The notes below the pieces were generated by a model. The model saw only the letters and a list, made by a program, of their open reading frames with translations, did no database searches and had not been told where the DNA came from. From DATBLE01 sp046732255 (GTDB lineage: Bacteria; Actinomycetota; Thermoleophilia; Gaiellales; Gaiellaceae), in assembly GCA_046732255.1 (NCBI GenBank), contig JBKPMR010000004.1, forward strand, positions 1 through 45,493: a stretch of 45,493 nucleotides of DNA, written 5' to 3'. The first letter of the stretch is position 1, and each line of letters begins with the position of its first letter. Shown piece by piece: positions 1-7,443 of the stretch. Both the position numbers and the translations under genes were made by a program.

Positions 1-2
1 CC

Positions 3-995
3 TGGCTCGCGGGGGCGACACCCCCGCCCGCGCGCGGCCTAGTGGGGGGGGCGCTTTCGGCGCACGCGGGGCTCGACGCCGGGCTGCGGACGGCGATGAG
101 CGACGCTGCGGTCGCGTTCGCGCGAGCGATCTCGTACCGGAGCGCCGGCACCGCCGAGTTCGTCCTCGACGGCCGCGAGTTCTTCTTCCTCGAGCTGAAC
201 GGTCGGATCCAGGTCGAGCATCCCGTCACGGAGCTCGTCACAGGGCTCGACCTGGTCGCTGCGCAGCTGGAGCTCGCCGAGGGCGGCCCATTGCCCGGTG
301 CGCCCGAGCTGGACGGGCACGCGGTCGAGGTCCGGCTGTACGCGGAGGATCCGCGCACGTTCCTCCCGCAGACCGGCCGGCTCGAGCGGCTGCGCCTCCC
401 GCGGGGAATCCGCGTGGACGCAGGCGTCGAGGAAGGTGACGAGATCGGGATCGCCTACGACCCGATGATCGCGAAGCTGATCGCCCACGGCGAGAGCCGC
501 GAGGAGGCGCTGGACCGGCTGGGGCGGGCGCTCGCCGAGACCGAGGTCGAGGGCGTGGTGACCAATCTGCCGTTCCTGCGCTGGCTGGTCGGCCACCCGG
601 CCGTGCGGGCCGGCGAGACGACCACCGCGTTCCTCGTCGAGCATCCACCCCTGTCGAAGCCGCACCCGCCGGCGCCCGCGCCCTGGCGCGGCGGCTTCCG
701 GCTGAACCTGCCGATCCCTCCTCCCCACTCGCCGCCCGACGAGACGGCCGCCGCCCATGCGGGCGGCGAGCAGGCCGAGCACAGCACGGTCACCGCGCCG
801 ATGCCGGGTACCGTGCTGCGTGTGCTCGTGCGTGCAGGCGACCGCGTGCAGTCGCGTCAGCCGCTGGTCGTGCTCGAGGCGATGAAGATGGAGACCCCGC
901 TCGTCTCGCCGTACGAAGGCGTCGTGCTCGCCGTCCACGTCGCTGAGGGCGACCGCGTGACCGGCGGCGCTGCGATCGTGGAGCTCGAAGAGTGA
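3..995 (+). CDS. Acyl-CoA carboxylase alpha subunit (biotin carboxylase + biotin carrier), 5' end missing
   Basis: C-terminal part of a biotin-dependent carboxylase subunit that carboxylates its own biotin and serves acetyl-, propionyl- or methylcrotonyl-CoA carboxylation. The frame is open to the left edge, so the start lies outside the window. Visible are the end of the ATP-grasp domain with LNGRIQVEHPVTE (usual form MNTRLQVEHPVTE), the biotin carboxylase C-terminal domain (RLYAEDP, YDPMIAKLI), a Pro-rich linker, and a biotinyl domain with EAMKME; the biotinylated Lys codon is 885-887. The first ~60 bases do not give the expected DCS-QRRHQK segment although the frame is right, which suggests poor sequence at a contig edge. 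Substrate specificity cannot be read from this part; no carboxyltransferase beta subunit is in the window. Confidence 0.93.
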   Translation, partial: WLAGATPPPARGLVGGALSAHAGLDAGLRTAMSDAAVAFARAISYRSAGTAEFVLDGREFFFLELNGRIQVEHPVTELVTGLDLVAAQLELAEGGPLPGAPELDGHAVEVRLYAEDPRTFLPQTGRLERLRLPRGIRVDAGVEEGDEIGIAYDPMIAKLIAHGESREEALDRLGRALAETEVEGVVTNLPFLRWLVGHPAVRAGETTTAFLVEHPPLSKPHPPAPAPWRGGFRLNLPIPPPHSPPDETAAAHAGGEQAEHSTVTAPMPGTVLRVLVRAGDRVQSRQPLVVLEAMKMETPLVSPYEGVVLAVHVAEGDRVTGGAAIVELEE

Positions 996-1012
996 ACGCT
1001 CGCCGCGCTTCG

Positions 1013-1173
1013 CGCGCGCTCGCTCGCAGGGGGGAAACGGCCACGCACGCGAAGCGTGCCGGGCAAGCAGGGCCCCCGAATGGAGCGCCCTTGGCGCTCC
1101 GTGTGCCCCCTTCCCCAACTGCTCCCGCACCCGAGCTGCCGACCGTGGCCGCGCCCGCCATGTCGGTCGCGGC
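1013..1173 (+). repeat. Interspersed repeat A, copy 1 (fills the gap between carboxylase and GNAT)
   Basis: This stretch is related to 15067-15262 (inverted copy) and, at its right end, to 2140-2165. It holds a hairpin GCACGC-GAA-GCGTGC, a hairpin GGAGCGCC-CTT-GGCGCTCC (1081-1099) and, at 1148-1173, a 26-bp core of form GCCGCG(N14)CGCGGC that is base-for-base identical in all three copies. The core ends 36 bases before the GNAT start. A short frame from the ATG inside the core (1159) runs to a TGA overlapping the GNAT ATG (ATGA). I see no protein family in the stretch. Confidence 0.75.
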
Positions 1174-1209
1174 CGCGAAAACCTCGTACCCAAGGGAAGT
1201 CGGAGTTCG

Positions 1210-2064
1210 ATGAACGTCCGGCCCCTCGAGGACGCCAGCGAGTTCCTCGACGCTGCCGGCTCCCTGCTGCTCGAGGACGAGGCCCGCAACAACCTGATCC
1301 TCGGCATCACAGGGACGCTCATCGAGAATCCGGATCGGTACGCGGCGAAGGGCTTCTGGGTCGTGACCGACGGGGCGGCCGGTCCCGTCGCGGCGGCGAT
1401 GCGGACCCCGCCGTACAACCTGCTGCTCGCACCCGCCCGAAGCGACATCGCCCTCGAGACGCTCGTCGGGGCGATCGAGGAGGAGCTCCCCGGCGTCGTC
1501 GGCGCACGCCCGGAGGTCGACGACTTCGTCCGCCTCTGGTCGCGGTCGCACGCGGTCGAGCCGCGCGTCCTGCGCAACCAGGGCGTCTACTCGCTCGAGC
1601 AGGTTCAGGCGCTGCCGCGGGCGGAAGGGTCTCGACGCGCGGCGACGCCCGACGACCACGCCTTGGTGATGGACTGGATGATCGCATTCGGCGACGAGGT
1701 GCTCGAGGAGAGCGACCCCGGCCGGACCGAGGCGCGGAACTTCGTCGCGGAACGGCTCGGCGAAGACGGCACGAGCGGCTTCGAGCTCTGGGAAGACGGC
1801 GGTCAGGTCGTCTCCCTGTCCGGCTGGGGCGGGCCAACGCCGAACGGGATCCGAATCGGCCCGGTCTACACGCCGCCCGAGCGGCGCGGCCGCGGCTATG
1901 CGACCTCCCTCGTCGCCGAGCTGTCGCAGTCGCTCCTCGACGCCGGCCGCCGCTTCTGCTTCCTCTACACCGACCTCGCCAATCCGACGTCGAACGCGAT
2001 CTACGAGCGGATCGGATACGCCCGGGTCTGCGAGGCCCGGATGGTCGCGTTCTTACACGGGTGA
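1210..2064 (+). CDS. GNAT family N-acetyltransferase
   Basis: A 284-residue protein whose C-terminal third (about 175-284) has the GNAT fold signature: a beta-strand followed by the acetyl-CoA pyrophosphate loop ERRGRGYA and later NPTSNAIYERIGY, the usual end of the domain. The N-terminal half has no motif I recognise but fits the two-lobed GNAT layout of similar length. It probably transfers an acetyl group from acetyl-CoA to an amine; the substrate is unknown. The ATG at 1210 is preceded by GGAG at 1202-1205. It follows repeat A copy 1 and is co-directional with the carboxylase gene. Confidence 0.85.
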   Translation: MNVRPLEDASEFLDAAGSLLLEDEARNNLILGITGTLIENPDRYAAKGFWVVTDGAAGPVAAAMRTPPYNLLLAPARSDIALETLVGAIEEELPGVVGARPEVDDFVRLWSRSHAVEPRVLRNQGVYSLEQVQALPRAEGSRRAATPDDHALVMDWMIAFGDEVLEESDPGRTEARNFVAERLGEDGTSGFELWEDGGQVVSLSGWGGPTPNGIRIGPVYTPPERRGRGYATSLVAELSQSLLDAGRRFCFLYTDLANPTSNAIYERIGYARVCEARMVAFLHG

Positions 2065-2139
2065 ACTACGTTCCCCCGTGAGCCCCCTCCTGGCTCGCTC
2101 GCTGCGCTCGCATGGCCTGCTAACGGCAAGCCGTGGTGT

Positions 2140-2165
2140 GCCGCGCCCGCCATGTCGGTCGCGGC
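2140..2165 (+). repeat. Interspersed repeat A core, copy 2
   Basis: A 26-bp core GCCGCG(N14)CGCGGC identical to 1148-1173 and to the complement of 15067-15092. Upstream sequence (about 2085-2139) is only loosely similar to the longer copies. The core ends 24 bases before the ATG of the methyltransferase gene, so this copy too is immediately 5' of a gene start. Confidence 0.75.
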
Positions 2166-2189
2166 GACCGGCCCTATACGCTCGCTGAT

Positions 2190-3005
2190 ATGCCTGATGC
2201 CCCCCTCTACGACCTGATCGGTCGAACTTACGCCGCGATCCGGCGACCGGATCCGCGGTTCGCCGAGCCGATCTGGCGGGCACTCGGTGACGCCCGGACC
2301 GTCGTCAACGTCGGGGCCGGCGCCGGCTCGTACGAGCCGCCCGACCGCGAGGTGACCGCGGTCGAGCCCTCCGAGGTGATGATCGCGCAGCGACGGCCCG
2401 ACGCAGCGCCCGCCGTCCAGGCGAGCGCCGAGGCTCTGCCCTTCGGGGACGACGCGTTCGACGCAGCGATGGCCATCCTCACGCTGCACCACTGGACCGA
2501 TGTCGACGCCGGTCTGGCGGAGATGGTGCGCGTCGCCCGGCGCCGGGTCGTGATCGTCACGTTCGACCCGGCGGCCTGGAGCGACCAGTGGATCGTGCGC
2601 GACTACGTCCCGGAGATCCTCGACCGTGCTTCTGACTGGAAGCCCACGATCGCGCGCGTCCTGGAGGCCGTGCCGAAGGCGACCGTGGAGGTCCTGCCCG
2701 CCCCGCGGGACTGCACCGACCGCATGTTCGCGACCCTCTGGGCAAGACCCGAGGAGTACCTCGACCCTCGCATCCGTGCGGCGACATCGGTCTGGCATCA
2801 GCTGCCGCCGGATGTGTCCGCTCGGGCTCTCGATCAGCTGGCCCGCGACCTCGCCTCGGGTGCCTGGGACGAGCGGTACGGCCACCTGCGGACGACGCCC
2901 GAGTGGGACGTCGGCCTGCGTCTGATCCGGGCGGAGCTCCGGAAACGGAATCGGAGCCAGGCACCTCAACACCGGAACGGCGGGAGCCTGGCACCGATGC
3001 TCTAG
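2190..3005 (+). CDS. Class I SAM-dependent methyltransferase, C-terminus encoded by a repeat
   Basis: About 271 residues, beginning MPDAPLYDLIG. Motif I is VVNVGAGAGSYE (SAM-binding glycine loop), followed by VEPSEVM, ASAEALPF and a motif-IV-like ILTLHHW, typical of UbiE/Methyltransf_11 proteins that act on small molecules; the substrate is unknown. I chose the ATG at 2190 because the longer frame to 2133 would be made of repeat A. The last ~20 codons (after LRAELRK) are read from the 61-bp inverted-repeat element at 2941-3001, and the stop TAG at 3003-3005 overlaps the stop of the convergent SCP2 gene. The natural C-terminus was therefore probably replaced by the repeat. Confidence 0.85.
   Translation: MPDAPLYDLIGRTYAAIRRPDPRFAEPIWRALGDARTVVNVGAGAGSYEPPDREVTAVEPSEVMIAQRRPDAAPAVQASAEALPFGDDAFDAAMAILTLHHWTDVDAGLAEMVRVARRRVVIVTFDPAAWSDQWIVRDYVPEILDRASDWKPTIARVLEAVPKATVEVLPAPRDCTDRMFATLWARPEEYLDPRIRAATSVWHQLPPDVSARALDQLARDLASGAWDERYGHLRTTPEWDVGLRLIRAELRKRNRSQAPQHRNGGSLAPML
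2941..3001 (+). repeat. 61-bp inverted-repeat element B, copy 1
   Basis: Matches 18296-18356 over the full 61 bases with 3 differences. Arms GGAGCCAGGCACC and GGAGCCTGGCACC flank a loop of about 17 bases; in copy 2 the arms are fully complementary and extend to 16 bp, while here two A-A mismatches weaken the stem. It overlaps the end of the methyltransferase frame and abuts the stop codon of the minus-strand SCP2 gene. Such a hairpin between convergent genes may act as a two-way terminator or be a REP-like element. Confidence 0.85.
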
Positions 3006-3307
3006 AAAAGCTTCTGAAGCTTCATCGCCGCACCCATGTCGCCCTTGATCTTCAGCTTGCCGGACATGTAGGCCGCGGTCGCGTTCTGCTCGCCCTTCAT
3101 GACCTTCTCGAAGGTCTCCGCCGAGGCGGCGATCGTGCAGTCGCCGCCGGTGTCACCGTCCTCGACCGTGACACCGCCGTCGGAGACCCGGACCGTCCAC
3201 GTCCCCGCGCCGTCGATGTCGAAGACGTAGGAGTTGTTCATCCCCGCCGTCTTGCCCGGCTCGACACGGGACGGAAGCTTTTCGAAGAACTCGCTGACGA
3301 GAGACAC
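3002..3307 (-). CDS. SCP2-like sterol/lipid-binding domain protein
   Basis: A 101-residue single-domain protein that matches the sterol carrier protein 2 fold: a buried alpha/beta domain with YVFDIDGAGTWTVRVSDGGV, then CTIAASAETFEKVMKGE and the characteristic end AYMSGKLKIKGDMGAAMKLQKLF. Family members bind fatty acyl chains, sterols or acyl-CoA in a hydrophobic tunnel. There is no signal or membrane segment, so it is cytoplasmic. Its stop overlaps the stop of the convergent methyltransferase (CTAG at 3002-3005). It lies downstream of the MFS gene, 36 bases away, and may be co-transcribed with it. Confidence 0.9.
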   Translation of the reverse strand: MSLVSEFFEKLPSRVEPGKTAGMNNSYVFDIDGAGTWTVRVSDGGVTVEDGDTGGDCTIAASAETFEKVMKGEQNATAAYMSGKLKIKGDMGAAMKLQKLF

Positions 3308-3343
3308 TGCTGCGCTCCTTGTCGGTTGGATCGAGCCTATCGA

Positions 3344-4522
3344 CTACGGGACGGCGACCTCCGGCTCCAGCCGCCGACGCACGCCGGTCGGCGGGAGGAG
3401 CGCAGTCAACGCCAGGGCGACGAGCGGCGCGGCCGCGGAAACGAAGAGGGACGTGCGCAGGTCGACCGCGTCGCCGATCGCACCGAGGACGACGGCGGCG
3501 ACCCCGCCGAGACCGATCGCGAAGCCGATCGCCAGGCCGGAGGCCATCCCGATGTTGCGCGGCAGGTACTGCTGCGCCATCACCATCGTCACGCCGAAGG
3601 TGCCGACGATCGCAGCGCCGACACCGGCCAGGGCGATCGCGCCGGGGATCCCGCCGATGAGCAAGAAGACGAGCATCAGCGGCGTGCTGACCACGAGGCT
3701 CCCGCGCAGAACGGTGCGCAGCCCCAGCCGGTCGGCGAGCGGCCCGGCGGCCAGCGTCCCGGCCGCGCCGACCAGCAGCATGCCGGCGAAGACGTAGTTG
3801 CCGTACGACTCGGAGTGGCCGAGCGAGACCTCGTACAGCGGCACGAACGTGATCAGCCCGAACCAGGCGAGGCTGCGGAAGGTGATCACCGCGAGCAGGA
3901 CCGCGAGCGAGCGCAGGTCGTTCTCGCCGGAACGGGAAGCCTTCGTCTCCTCTGCGGGAACGAACCCGAGGAGGTAGCGGGTCGACGCCAACAAGAGCGC
4001 CGCGACGGCGAGCGCGGGAACCGCGAGCAGGAGGCCGCCGCGCAGGCCGACCGCGACGATGATCGGCGTCACGACGAGGGCGCCGAGGCCGTAGCCGACG
4101 TTGCCGCCGACCGAGAAGAGCGACATCCCGCTCGCCCGTTTGCGCCCGCTCGTGTACGCCGCGAACTTCGATCCCTCGGGGTGGTAGGCGGCCGTTCCCA
4201 GACCGGAGACGATCACGAACACCACGACGAGCCCGTACGCCGGCGCGTCGGACGCGAGCGCCATCCCGACCCCGCCGATCGCGACGCCCGCCGGCAGGAG
4301 CCAGACGGCGCCACGGACGTCCGACCAGAGCCCGAAGGCCGGCTGGATCACCGACGCGGACAGCGCGGATGCGAGCATCAGCACCGCCACGAGGGTGTAC
4401 GAGAGGTCGAACTCGGCGCGCAGGAATGGAAGCAGCGCGGGCAGCGCACCACCGGAGAAATCGACCGAGGCATGGCCCGTCGAGAGCAGCGCCATCGCCC
4501 GTCGGTCGATCCGGTCGCGCAC
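3344..4522 (-). CDS. MFS transporter, fosmidomycin-resistance (Fsr)-like
   Basis: A hydrophobic protein of about 390 residues with roughly 12 membrane segments. GLWSDVRG is the MFS loop 2-3 motif, and YHPEGSKFA with SLFSVGGNVGYGLGAL resembles the HPES...QVGGNFG region of Fsr-type efflux proteins. ADRLGLRTVLRGS is the second-half loop 8-9 motif. It probably exports a small molecule by proton antiport; the substrate is not evident. The GTG at 4522 is taken as start; ATG at 4495 or 4546 is also possible. It is divergent from pepA, with only about 30 bases between the starts, so promoters must overlap. Confidence 0.85.
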   Translation of the reverse strand: MRDRIDRRAMALLSTGHASVDFSGGALPALLPFLRAEFDLSYTLVAVLMLASALSASVIQPAFGLWSDVRGAVWLLPAGVAIGGVGMALASDAPAYGLVVVFVIVSGLGTAAYHPEGSKFAAYTSGRKRASGMSLFSVGGNVGYGLGALVVTPIIVAVGLRGGLLLAVPALAVAALLLASTRYLLGFVPAEETKASRSGENDLRSLAVLLAVITFRSLAWFGLITFVPLYEVSLGHSESYGNYVFAGMLLVGAAGTLAAGPLADRLGLRTVLRGSLVVSTPLMLVFLLIGGIPGAIALAGVGAAIVGTFGVTMVMAQQYLPRNIGMASGLAIGFAIGLGGVAAVVLGAIGDAVDLRTSLFVSAAAPLVALALTALLPPTGVRRRLEPEVAVP

Positions 4523-4555
4523 CCGCCCAGCGTATCCGGATAGCATCGCGCGGCC

Positions 4556-6007
4556 ATGGAGATCGCCGCCGGCTCCGGGACCGTCGAGGCAGACGTCATC
4601 GCGTTCGCGGTTCTTGACCCGGTCGAGGACCTTCCCGACGTCGATACACGACTGGGCGCCCTTGCCGACTCGGGCGAGATCAGCGGCGTTGCAGGCTCGA
4701 CGTGCGTACTGCACCGCGACCCGGGACGGATCGTCGCCGCCGGTGCCGGCCGGCGCGATCAGCTGGACGCAGATTCCGTCCGAGACGCGGCGGCCGGCGT
4801 CGCACGTCTCGGGCTGGGCGGCACGGTCGCCTGGCTGCTCGACGACGCGCTCGGCCTCGACCCGGGTACGCAGGCACGGGCGGTCGTCGACGGGCTCGTG
4901 TTCGGCGGCTACGACCAGGGCGCATGGAAGACGGGTACTCGGCCGCGGCGGCAGACGGAGCGCCTGATTCTGGTGGGCGCCGACGAGCCTACGCTCGAGC
5001 TGGCGCAACGGACGCAGTCCGTTGCGCAGTGGGCGACGCTGGCCCGCAACCTGGCCAACCGGCCGCCCAACGACCTCACCCCGGAGCGGCTTGCCCTGCG
5101 CGCGGCACAGATCGCCGAGGGCTTCGAGCACGTCTCGTACGAGTCGTTCGGGCGCGCGGAGATCGAGGCGATGGGGATGGGGGCCTTTGCAGCTGTGGCC
5201 CAGGGGAGCCATAACGACCCGCGGCTGATCGTCCTCCAGTACGAGCCGCCCGGCGCGCCCGAGGAGCCCGTCCTGGGGCTCGTCGGCAAGGCGATCACCT
5301 TCGATACCGGCGGGATCTCGCTCAAGCCACACGAGTACATGGAGGACATGAAGGGCGACATGTCGGGCGGTGCAGCGGTGATCGAGGGTGTGGGCGCCGT
5401 CGCCGACCTCGGGCTGCGCGTTCGGATACTGGCCGTCGTGGCCGCGACCGAGAACATGGCCGGCGGTGGGGCGTACCGGCCGGGCGACATCGTCTCGGCG
5501 ATGAACGGGAAGACGATCGAGGTGATCAACACCGACTGCGAGGGGCGGATGGTGCTCGCCGACGCCCTCTGCTTTGCCCGCGAGCAGGGCGCGACGCATC
5601 TGATCGACATGGCCACCCTGACGGGCGCGATGGTGCTCGCAATGGGCGACCTCTACGCGGGCGTCTACGCCAACGACGACGACTGGCGCAATCGGATCGT
5701 CGACGCGGCGAACGCCGCAGGCGACCATCTGTGGCCGATGCCGCTTCACCGGCGCTACCGGCGCTACGTGAACTCGAACTTCGCGGACATGAAGAACGCA
5801 TCGATCCTCAGAGAGGGCTCGCCGGCCCTCGCAGCCGAGTTCCTCCACGAGTTCGCCGGCGACGGACCCTGGGCGCACATCGACCTCGCCGGGCCCGCGT
5901 TCATCCGCCGCTCCCGCGGCGACTACCTGACGCAGCAGGGTGGAACCGGGTACGGCGTGCGTCTCATCGCCGAGCTAGCGCAACGGCTCTCCGAGCCGTT
6001 GCGCTAG
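4556..6007 (+). CDS. pepA: Leucyl aminopeptidase, M17 family
   Basis: A cytosolic two-zinc aminopeptidase of 483 residues, the normal family length; it removes N-terminal residues from peptides and works as a hexamer. The N-terminal domain is divergent, as usual. The catalytic domain has GKAITFDTGGISLKP (metal and catalytic Lys/Asp), MKGDMSGGAAV and NTDCEGRMVLADAL; the signature is normally NTDAEGR, so Ala is replaced by Cys while the metal-binding Asp and Glu and the catalytic Arg remain. The final codons form a perfect 15-bp palindrome that includes the stop (5975-6007). The acyl-CoA dehydrogenase gene starts 9 bases downstream. Confidence 0.95.
   Translation: MEIAAGSGTVEADVIAFAVLDPVEDLPDVDTRLGALADSGEISGVAGSTCVLHRDPGRIVAAGAGRRDQLDADSVRDAAAGVARLGLGGTVAWLLDDALGLDPGTQARAVVDGLVFGGYDQGAWKTGTRPRRQTERLILVGADEPTLELAQRTQSVAQWATLARNLANRPPNDLTPERLALRAAQIAEGFEHVSYESFGRAEIEAMGMGAFAAVAQGSHNDPRLIVLQYEPPGAPEEPVLGLVGKAITFDTGGISLKPHEYMEDMKGDMSGGAAVIEGVGAVADLGLRVRILAVVAATENMAGGGAYRPGDIVSAMNGKTIEVINTDCEGRMVLADALCFAREQGATHLIDMATLTGAMVLAMGDLYAGVYANDDDWRNRIVDAANAAGDHLWPMPLHRRYRRYVNSNFADMKNASILREGSPALAAEFLHEFAGDGPWAHIDLAGPAFIRRSRGDYLTQQGGTGYGVRLIAELAQRLSEPLR
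5975..6007 (+). repeat. Perfect palindrome spanning the 3' end and stop of pepA
   Basis: Arms CTAGCGCAACGGCTC (5975-5989) and GAGCCGTTGCGCTAG (5993-6007) are perfectly complementary around a TCC loop. The right arm contains the pepA stop codon. A second 3-base-loop palindrome with TCC in the loop of the coding strand lies inside lhr (27815-27839). It could serve as transcription attenuator or be a small palindromic element that has become translated. Confidence 0.85.
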
Positions 6008-6015
6008 AGGGCATC

Positions 6016-7158
6016 GTGGACTTCGACCTTTCGCCCGAGCACGAGCTGATTCGTCAGACGGTCCGGTCCTTTGCCGAGAAGAAGGTCGCGCCGGTCGCCG
6101 AGGAGCTCGACCGCGAGCATCGTTTCCCCTACGAGCTCGTCGCCGAGATGGCCGAGCTCGGCCTGATGGGGATTCCGATCCCCGAGGAGTACGGGGGCGG
6201 CGGCGGCGACACCCTCTCGTACGCGATCGCGGTGGAGGAGTTGACGCGGATCGACTCGTCGGTCGCGATCACCGTCGCCGCCCATACCTCGCTCGGGACG
6301 ATGCCAATCTTCCTGTTCGGCTCCGAGGAACAGAAGCGAGAGTGGCTTCCCGACCTGGCGTCGGGAAAGCGGCTCGCCGCGTTCGGCCTGACCGAGCCGG
6401 GTGCAGGGTCGGACGCCGGCTCGAGCGCCACAACCGCCGTCCTGCGCGACGGAAGCTGGACGATCGATGGCGCGAAGATGTTCATCACCAACGCCGGCAC
6501 CGACATCACCGCCTGCGTGACCATCACGGCGCGGACCGGCGAGGACGAGATCTCGAACCTGATCGTGCCGAACGGAACGCCCGGGTACGAGATCTCGCCG
6601 CCGATGCAGAAGCTCGGCTGGCGGGCGTCCGACACGCGCGAGCTCTCGTTCCAGAGCTGCGTCGTGCCCGAGGGCAACCTGCTCGGGCCGCGCGGGGCCG
6701 GCTTCCGCCAGTTCCTGGAGATCCTGGACGGCGGGCGGATCTCGGTCGCAGCGATGGGCGTCGGCCTCGCGCAGGGGGCATACGACCTCGCGTACGAGTA
6801 CGCGCTCGAGCGGCAGCAGTTCGGCAAGCCGATCGCCTCGTTTCAGGCGGTCCAGTTCCAGCTCGCCGACCTGGCGACCGACATCGAGGCCGGTCGCGCG
6901 CTCGTCTACCGGGCGTCGTGGCTGAAGGACCAGGAGCGCGACTTCGCCCTCGCGGCCGCCCAGGCGAAGCTCTACACGGGGCTGCTCTCGAACCGCGCGG
7001 TGAACGTCGCTCTCCAGATCCACGGCGGCTACGGGTTCATGGACGAGTTCCCGATCTCGCGGCTGTACCGCGACCAGAAGATCCTCGAGATCGGCGAGGG
7101 CACGAACGAGGTCCAGCGGATGGTGATCGCGCGGCAGCTCGGTCTGCCGGCGTCCTAG
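6016..7158 (+). CDS. Acyl-CoA dehydrogenase (short/medium-chain type)
   Basis: A FAD flavoprotein of 380 residues that oxidises acyl-CoA to trans-2-enoyl-CoA. Visible are the N-terminal helical domain (LSPEHELIRQTVRSFA), the FAD/substrate strand AFGLTEPGAGSDAGS, FITNAGTDIT, the ERQQFGKPIASFQAVQFQLADL region, QIHGGYGFMDEFPISRLYRDQKI and the end motif IGEGTNEVQRMVIAR, whose first Glu after IG is the expected catalytic base. The GTG at 6016 is preceded by AGAGG (6006-6010), giving a start 8 bases after the pepA stop. Substrate length is not determinable; the set with a second dehydrogenase at 43.4-44.6 kb suggests fatty or branched-chain acyl-CoA catabolism. Confidence 0.93.
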   Translation: MDFDLSPEHELIRQTVRSFAEKKVAPVAEELDREHRFPYELVAEMAELGLMGIPIPEEYGGGGGDTLSYAIAVEELTRIDSSVAITVAAHTSLGTMPIFLFGSEEQKREWLPDLASGKRLAAFGLTEPGAGSDAGSSATTAVLRDGSWTIDGAKMFITNAGTDITACVTITARTGEDEISNLIVPNGTPGYEISPPMQKLGWRASDTRELSFQSCVVPEGNLLGPRGAGFRQFLEILDGGRISVAAMGVGLAQGAYDLAYEYALERQQFGKPIASFQAVQFQLADLATDIEAGRALVYRASWLKDQERDFALAAAQAKLYTGLLSNRAVNVALQIHGGYGFMDEFPISRLYRDQKILEIGEGTNEVQRMVIARQLGLPAS

Positions 7159-7187
7159 GGACTGTCCCGACGTTCGGGACAGTCCCT
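7157..7187 (+). repeat. REP-like palindrome at the acyl-CoA dehydrogenase stop
   Basis: Arms AGGGACTGTCCCGA (7157-7170) and TCGGGACAGTCCCT (7174-7187) pair perfectly around CGT. The left arm overlaps the stop TAG. The GGGACTGTCCC type resembles palindromes commonly dispersed in bacterial genomes; it may also terminate the pepA-dehydrogenase transcript. Confidence 0.85.
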
Positions 7188-7271
7188 GAGAGCGGCGCAC
7201 CAACCCTCTCCCATAGACATGTCTATCGCGTGGACGACGCCGCCGCATGGGCCGTCCGGCCCATCTTTGGA

Positions 7272-7396
7272 GGAACCGGGGACAGGTCTGAAGCGGAACC
7301 GGGGACAGGTCTCAAGCGGAACCGGGGACAGGTCTGTCAGACCTGTCCCTCTCTGTGCCCATCATCTGCCTGTCCCTCTCTGTGCTCCTCATCAGG
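7272..7396 (+). repeat. Mosaic REP-like cluster (direct and inverted GGGACAGG units)
   Basis: Three direct units of 23 bases begin GGAACCGGGGACAGGTCT at 7272, 7295 and 7318 (the third is cut short). They run into an inverted repeat with arms GGGACAGGTCTG (7325-7336) and CAGACCTGTCCC (7338-7349). Two 27-base direct units beginning CCTGTCCCTCTCTGTGC follow at 7342 and 7369. The whole has the look of a bacterial interspersed mosaic element. It ends about 48 bases before the persulfide dioxygenase start. The rest of the 7188-7443 gap shows no gene. Confidence 0.8.
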
Positions 7397-7443
7397 TCAC
7401 TTTCGGAAAGACAGCGAAGCCCGCTGCTAGCGTCAGCGAGCCG

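Noticed and set aside
2903..4543. Long plus-strand frame opposite the SCP2 and MFS genes
   Set aside because: Low-complexity Arg/Asp/Glu/Gln-rich translation typical of antisense reading of GC-rich genes.
3344..5878. A very long minus-strand open frame that runs from the MFS gene through the whole pepA region
   Set aside because: Beyond 4522-4546 it is antisense to the well-supported pepA gene and has no protein motifs; GC-rich DNA leaves such frames open.
7272..7396. CRISPR array
   Set aside because: Units are directly adjacent with no unique spacers, and both orientations occur; it is a REP-like cluster.
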